Positions 60,138-64,000 of a stretch of 64,000 nucleotides of DNA are shown one piece after another. Made by a program: the position numbers and the translations under genes. Below the pieces are notes generated by a model. It had not been told where the DNA came from. It ran no database searches and worked only from the letters and a program-made list of their open reading frames with translations. This DNA is from Alteromonas abrolhosensis. GTDB taxonomy: Bacteria; Pseudomonadota; Gammaproteobacteria; Enterobacterales; Alteromonadaceae. The stretch is from NCBI RefSeq assembly GCF_001953635.1, contig NZ_MEJH01000003.1, forward strand, positions 573,197 through 637,196, written 5' to 3'. Position 1 is the first letter of the stretch. Every line of letters starts with the position of its first letter.

Positions 60138-60938
60138 TTACTGTTGACTCAAAAAGCGATGCCATATTTCTGCACCAACGTCATCGTACATTTTCACTAG
60201 ATTACGATAGCGCTCACGCATTGCTACGTTTACAAGGGGAGATGGCAATAAAGGGTCAAACACCAAGTGATACAATGCCCTGTCTCCTATCACATAAGAC
60301 TCTTTCGTGGCTTCTTCAAGAGGTAAGGTCGACAAACGAGCAATAGATTCCTCTATTTCATTGCAACCTTCTTGATATAGCGCCTCTAGGTTTAAATGGC
60401 ACCACAAGCCCATTGCCTTAGTTTGCATCTTGCTGTCAAAATTATTGGCGCTAAACACTAACACTTTGCTCGATAGACCAAGGGTGTGAAGCTTTTCTCT
60501 CACCGCACTCGCTCCGCCCAAAAGGTTGTTCGGCCTTACAAATACGTCAGTCGCGAGCTTGGTCATGCCTAACAACTTAAGTGCACGCTCATTCGTTCTT
60601 TGCTGTTTTTTATCACTCTTGGGGAGCGCATTGGTTAGGGCGACCACCCAATCTTGGTTCCAAGGGACAAGGTTAGTCTCATCGTCCCGCCACTGGTGTA
60701 TTTCTCTAGCAAAGCGAATGCCCTTATCACCTAGCTTATAGTATCCACGTTCAACAAGGGTAATCAGCTGTGCGGCCTGCAAACGCGTCAGCGTAACGCG
60801 AATGTTGTTTTCAGAAATATCGAACAACGCTCCCACACGCACAGCTGCGCTGGCATTCATTTGAATATTGTCTCTAGAGCCCAACAATTTAAGCAGTAAC
60901 TTTCGTGCTACGGGCTTCTTTTCTTTAATTTGTTGCAA
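60138..60938 (-). CDS. PaaX-like transcriptional regulator
   Basis: Cytoplasmic regulator of 266 residues. An N-terminal winged helix (VARKLLLKLLGSRDNIQMNASAAVRVGALFDISENNIRVTLTRLQAAQLITLVERGYYKLGDKG) is followed by the PaaX C-terminal region (WRDDETNLVPWNQDWVVALTNALPKSDKKQ) and a helical end (LYHLVFDPLLPSPLV). PaaX-type proteins repress aromatic or acyl-CoA catabolic genes and respond to an acyl-CoA. It is divergent from an AidB-type dehydrogenase and probably controls it. The frame opens after a TGA, and the only early start is a TTG with no strong ribosome-binding site. Confidence 0.8.
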   Translation of the reverse strand: MQQIKEKKPVARKLLLKLLGSRDNIQMNASAAVRVGALFDISENNIRVTLTRLQAAQLITLVERGYYKLGDKGIRFAREIHQWRDDETNLVPWNQDWVVALTNALPKSDKKQQRTNERALKLLGMTKLATDVFVRPNNLLGGASAVREKLHTLGLSSKVLVFSANNFDSKMQTKAMGLWCHLNLEALYQEGCNEIEESIARLSTLPLEEATKESYVIGDRALYHLVFDPLLPSPLVNVAMRERYRNLVKMYDDVGAEIWHRFLSQQ

Positions 60939-61037
60939 ATTTCACTTACTTCTTTATCTCAACCAGGCCTAGGTATTTGCTTGATATAACGCCAAATACG
61001 CGTTTATCCATCATTATACAAACGCGTCTTCGGCACA

Positions 61038-61080
61038 AACATTACATAATTTATTAATTTACAACCATAAATGTAATGTT
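61038..61080. promoter_or_regulatory. Inverted repeat in the PaaX-like/AidB-like intergenic region
   Basis: AACATTACAT and ATGTAATGTT form a perfect 10-bp inverted repeat with a 23-bp spacer. It lies 58 bp from the dehydrogenase ATG and about 100 bp from the regulator. It could be the binding site of the PaaX-like protein. A related TTAATGTAGT follows at 61081. Confidence 0.5.
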
Positions 61081-61137
61081 TTAATGTAGTGCTCTAATAT
61101 AAAGATACGCTCTGTGTGCACATTAAATGGAATCGCC

Positions 61138-62802
61138 ATGACTTTATCAAACCGCTTTGTAACGCACGTTGTAGAAAACCAGCCTTCCATTCCTGCCCCC
61201 TATAATTTGTGGCGCGATGATGCGCTACTGCGCGGATTGGTAGACCAACACTTACCTGAGCCCCACCAGCATGACGAGCATTTGTTAAACACTTACGGGG
61301 CACTTGCCGGCGATGCGCTTATGGCTCACGGGGAACTGGCGAATAAAAACAAACCTGTGCTCCAGACGTTTGACCGCTATGGCCGCCGCACAGACAACGT
61401 AGAGTTTCACCCCAGCTATCACGCGCTTATGGAAAGCGCGATGCAACATCACATACACAATTACTCGTGGAAGCACGAAAGTCAGGAGGGTGCACACACT
61501 ATTCGCGCGGCGCTGATGTACATGCATTATCAAGCTGAGTCTGGCACATCGTGCCCACTGACAATGACCCATGCTGCGATCCCGGCCATGCGATACGGAA
61601 AGCAACTGCCGCCTTACTACTTAGATAAAACGATTAATGGTGTTTACGACCCACGTTCCCTGCCACCAAGTCAGAAGCACGGTCTCACCATAGGTATGGG
61701 TATGACTGAAAAACAAGGTGGTTCAGATGTGAGACGCAATACTACTACCGCTTTGAAGCAGGATGATGGCAGTTACACTATTGTAGGACACAAGTTCTTT
61801 TTCTCTGCACCTATGTGCGACGCTCATCTAATTCTTGCACAAGCAGAAGGCGGTCTAAGTTGCTTTTTACTGCCAAGGATATTGGAAAATGGCGAACTCA
61901 ATAACGTGCGAATTCAACGCTTAAAAGACAAGTTAGGTGACTGGAGTAACGCCTCGTCTGAAGTGGAATTTCAAGAAGCTAAGGCATACTTAGTTGGCGA
62001 AGAAGGCCGTGGTGTACCGGTGATCATCGATATGGTGTCGTTAACCCGTTTAGACTGTATGATCGGCTCGTCAGCACTTATGCGCCAGGCGTTGGTACAC
62101 GCATTACATCACGTAAGTCATCGCGATGCGTTCGGTAAAACCTTAGTCAAACAGCCCTTAATGCAAAATGTGTTGGCAGACCTTACCGTTGAATGCGCGG
62201 CCGCCACCGCACTTACTATGCGCGTTGCCAAGGCGGTTGATAGCGCGTCGCGTAACAACCATGAAGCTGCATTAGCAAGACTTGCCACGGCAATTGGAAA
62301 GTACTGGATTTGTAAACGCACACCTATGTTTGTGAATGAGGCTCAAGAGTGTTTAGGCGGAATTGGTTACGTTGAAGAAAACCCCATGCCACGTTACTAC
62401 CGTCAAGCGCCGTTAAACTCGATTTGGGAAGGAAGTGGCAACGTGCAATGCCTAGATGTATTACGGGCACTTGCCAAAGAACCAAATGTCAAAGAAGCCT
62501 TGTTTAATGAACTCAAAACGCAAACGGGTAAAAACAAGCATTACGACCTTTACCTTAGTAAGCTACTCGACGAGTTATCAAATACCCAGAATATGGAAAC
62601 GCGCAGCCGTTACCTGACAGAACAAATGGCACTCGCGCTTCAGGCATGTACGTTACTCGCCAATGGGGACACCCTTGCCGACATTGCTCACACATTTTGT
62701 GAGTCAAGACTGAGCAACGCCAGTGGCTTCGCGTTAGGTACACTTCCCGACACCACACCGTTTGAAAAAATTATTGCGCTTGGGACGGTGTTGTCTAGCT
62801 AG
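61138..62802 (+). CDS. aidB: AidB-type acyl-CoA dehydrogenase
   Basis: Flavoprotein of 554 residues closely resembling E. coli AidB (541). Shared motifs include GMGMTEKQGGSDVRRNTT, VGHKFFFSAPMCDAHLILAQAEGGLSCFLLPR, RLKDKLGDWSNASSEVEFQEA and the C-terminal ECLGGIGYVEENPMPRYYRQAPLNSIWEGSGNVQCLDVLRAL. AidB binds DNA and is induced by alkylation, but it also keeps an acyl-CoA-dehydrogenase-like active site. Pairing with a PaaX-like regulator rather than an alkylation regulon suggests an acyl-CoA metabolic role here. The chosen ATG has GGA shortly upstream. Confidence 0.9.
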   Translation: MTLSNRFVTHVVENQPSIPAPYNLWRDDALLRGLVDQHLPEPHQHDEHLLNTYGALAGDALMAHGELANKNKPVLQTFDRYGRRTDNVEFHPSYHALMESAMQHHIHNYSWKHESQEGAHTIRAALMYMHYQAESGTSCPLTMTHAAIPAMRYGKQLPPYYLDKTINGVYDPRSLPPSQKHGLTIGMGMTEKQGGSDVRRNTTTALKQDDGSYTIVGHKFFFSAPMCDAHLILAQAEGGLSCFLLPRILENGELNNVRIQRLKDKLGDWSNASSEVEFQEAKAYLVGEEGRGVPVIIDMVSLTRLDCMIGSSALMRQALVHALHHVSHRDAFGKTLVKQPLMQNVLADLTVECAAATALTMRVAKAVDSASRNNHEAALARLATAIGKYWICKRTPMFVNEAQECLGGIGYVEENPMPRYYRQAPLNSIWEGSGNVQCLDVLRALAKEPNVKEALFNELKTQTGKNKHYDLYLSKLLDELSNTQNMETRSRYLTEQMALALQACTLLANGDTLADIAHTFCESRLSNASGFALGTLPDTTPFEKIIALGTVLSS

Positions 62803-62969
62803 TCAATATCGGGGGAAGGCTCTGTGCGTTTGGTGGGCTTCATCTAATGCGGTAGCCTTGCCCCTGTATTCCCCCGTTAAATTCAAGGTTTTAAGCAGAC
62901 TACCGCCATACATCGATGCATAAAACCATTGTTTCTCTACAAACACGTTGTTCGAACGTATTAAACAAC

Positions 62970-63521
62970 TTAAAAAGGATTCACTGAATACCCTTTTTGC
63001 GCCAAGCGCGCATGGGCCGTCATGGCTGATAAATCCACTTTCACTCCGTCAATTAATGCGTTTTTCTCGACGCCATGGGCAGCGGCAGACTGTCCGCAAA
63101 CAATCACTTCAACACCTTGTTTAATTAATGCCCTAATCAGCAATTCATTGCCGTTAGGTTGGCCTTTACGCTGTTTGAAGTGCTCTGTCTTTAGCATTTC
63201 TTCCGTGGCAGAACCGTGGACCACCAGCGCTAACGATAGGTTTTCTTTTTTCACACCGTTAGCTACGTGCATGTTAATAAAACGCGCAAGTGATTCAATG
63301 CTACGATTAACCTTTCCCGGCTCAGCTGCTTTGGCAACATCGAATGCCACTTTAAAAGTTTGATTTTCGGCAAATTTAACGCCATCTACCGAGGCATGTT
63401 TACCGAATTTATCGAAAACGGGGCCGTATTCAAACTCTGAGTTGGCGAAAGCTTGCCCCGTCGCAGCAAGGGTCGCCGACAAACCGAGTGCCGCGCCCCA
63501 CTTTCCTTTTAATATGTTCAT
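62970..63521 (-). CDS. DsrE-family periplasmic protein
   Basis: Protein of 183 residues with a signal peptide (GAALGLSATLAATGQAFA before NSEFEYG) and a DsrE/DsrF-like fold. LARFINMHVANGVKKENLSLALVVHGSATEEML and ALIKQGVEVIVCGQSAAAHGVEKNALIDGVKVDLSAMTA are typical, with a Cys at the position often used in sulfur transfer (VICGQ-like segment VIVCGQS). Location suggests handling of thiols in the periplasm rather than the cytoplasmic sulfur oxidation pathway. GAGGAG lies 6 nt before the ATG. Confidence 0.82.
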   Translation of the reverse strand: MNILKGKWGAALGLSATLAATGQAFANSEFEYGPVFDKFGKHASVDGVKFAENQTFKVAFDVAKAAEPGKVNRSIESLARFINMHVANGVKKENLSLALVVHGSATEEMLKTEHFKQRKGQPNGNELLIRALIKQGVEVIVCGQSAAAHGVEKNALIDGVKVDLSAMTAHARLAQKGYSVNPF

Positions 63522-63626
63522 TGCTCGCTCCTCAAACTCTACTGTGTTGAAAGTGCTATTTTAAATAGCCTTAAACGTTATGAACGTTCACATTGCTATC
63601 TGCATCTTAGGTTTTACTATTCGTAT

Positions 63627-63659
63627 AGTAGCGCGAATTGTTTTGCAATTCGCGTTACT
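63627..63659. repeat. Hairpin of 14 bp in intergenic DNA
   Basis: AGTAGCGCGAATTG and CAATTCGCGTTACT pair over 14 positions (one G-T) around TTTTG. A smaller CTAT/ATAG hairpin precedes it and shares its first two bases. No T-tract follows, so it is not a simple terminator. Confidence 0.6.
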
Positions 63660-63681
63660 GAGATCCAAAGCACGGTGCTTT

Positions 63682-63733
63682 CTCGTTTAAGAGATATATT
63701 ATCAAGGCTCGTATAAGAGATACGTTATTAAGG
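63682..63733. repeat. Tandem 26-bp repeat (two copies)
   Basis: Two head-to-tail copies of a 26-bp unit, CTCGTTTAAGAGAT... and CTCGTATAAGAGAT..., each ending in AAGG, match at 22 of 26 positions. It lies upstream of the last gene and could be a protein-binding array. Confidence 0.65.
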
Positions 63734-63856
63734 TTTCTGTTGAATGAATAGATTAGCGACCGGCTTTACAAGCTAAACGCTGTTACCTAAATCAAAATTC
63801 GGGTGGCAATGCTCAACAGGTCTCTTTTACTAACGAAAAGTTACAGTGAGTGAAAT

Positions 63857-64000
63857 ATGCATAGCAGCACTATGAGAAAACGTGACCAGGGCTTCCAGCA
63901 AATGGCGAAATATTTAAAAACAGTAATACTTTTGATGGCATGCGTGTTTGCTGTTGCCGCATGCAGTAGTAGTAAGCCACAGGTGAATATGGATGAAACG
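63857..64000 (+). CDS. Lipoprotein, N-terminal fragment
   Basis: The right edge cuts this gene after 48 codons. Either an ATG at 63857 or one at 63902 could be the start. The later start gives a compact lipoprotein signal, MAKYLKTVILLMACVFAVAAC, with lipobox VAAC followed by SSSKPQVNMDET. Nothing of the mature domain is visible, so no function can be given. Confidence 0.55.
   Translation, partial: MHSSTMRKRDQGFQQMAKYLKTVILLMACVFAVAACSSSKPQVNMDET

Larger units (their letters stand above)
63522..63856. other. Intergenic region between the DsrE-like gene and the final lipoprotein gene
   Basis: About 335 bp with no ORF. It holds a 14-bp-stem hairpin and a 26-bp tandem repeat (listed separately) and must include the promoters of two divergent genes. 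The rest shows no recognised site. Confidence 0.5.

Noticed and set aside
61285..61605. 106-codon antisense ORF within the AidB-type gene
   Set aside because: Lies wholly opposite a conserved coding region and its translation has no family features.
1..64000. CRISPR array, prophage, insertion sequence or tRNA gene
   Set aside because: No regularly spaced repeats, transposase, integrase or cloverleaf sequences recognised; tandem repeats seen are only two copies.

Overview
The window looks like chromosomal DNA of a marine gammaproteobacterium of the Alteromonadales, most likely Alteromonas or a close relative. This rests on recognising protein families (DUF3081, DUF3718, TorF-type porin, TonB-receptor/tryptophan-halogenase pairs, an XrtA-type exopolysaccharide locus, GlnE, FadE, SoxR, RlmF), on moderate GC content, and on gene density. 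No rRNA, tRNA, CRISPR array, phage, transposase or integrase was seen. Most genes look like ordinary core or niche genes.

Layout. Positions 1-7.7 kb hold an exosortase (XrtA/EpsH-type) polysaccharide locus: a truncated exosortase gene and an EpsB-type sugar transferase on the minus strand, facing an export lipoprotein, chain-length protein, tyrosine autokinase and outer-membrane protein on the plus strand, closed by an XrtA-associated ATPase. Positions 7.9-14.6 kb hold a GIY-YIG protein, a DUF350 membrane protein, glnE, a TcpQ-domain protein, a lipid A-type acyltransferase and DUF3081. Positions 14.6-19.5 kb hold a tightly packed four-gene minus-strand operon (RND/MMPL permease, LolA-like protein, two outer-membrane barrels) that looks like an envelope lipid export system. 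fadE follows, with a FadR-like operator.

Positions 22-39 kb hold carbohydrate and signalling genes: two TonB-dependent receptors, a tryptophan-halogenase-family flavoprotein, a LacI regulator, a GH97 alpha-glucosidase with a WbuC cupin, a GGDEF-EAL protein, tdk and upp. An identical 14-bp palindrome precedes the first receptor and the GH97 gene. A different ACGT-centred palindrome precedes the second receptor and the LacI gene. Between upp and the cupin, a small HTH gene is preceded by what looks like a transcription attenuator with a Tyr/Phe-rich leader peptide; I consider this the most unexpected element in the window.

Positions 39-48 kb hold rbgA, an rRNA/tRNA methyltransferase, a transglutaminase-like protein with an unknown secreted neighbour, an Orn/Lys/Arg decarboxylase, a crotonase, a DUF962 protein and a META-MliC fusion lipoprotein. 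Positions 48-54.3 kb form a choline-to-betaine locus (betB, betA, an unusually short BCCT-type transporter with a leader ORF, a TorF-type porin) without betI. Positions 54.4-64 kb hold rlmF-soxR with a SoxR-type box in front of a VOC protein, an M24 peptidase, DUF3718, an unknown protein, a PaaX-like regulator facing an AidB-type acyl-CoA dehydrogenase, a DsrE-like protein and the start of a lipoprotein.

Several genes appear to start at GTG or TTG, and several starts were moved to the codon with the best ribosome-binding site. All family assignments are from reading the sequence; none has been checked against a database.
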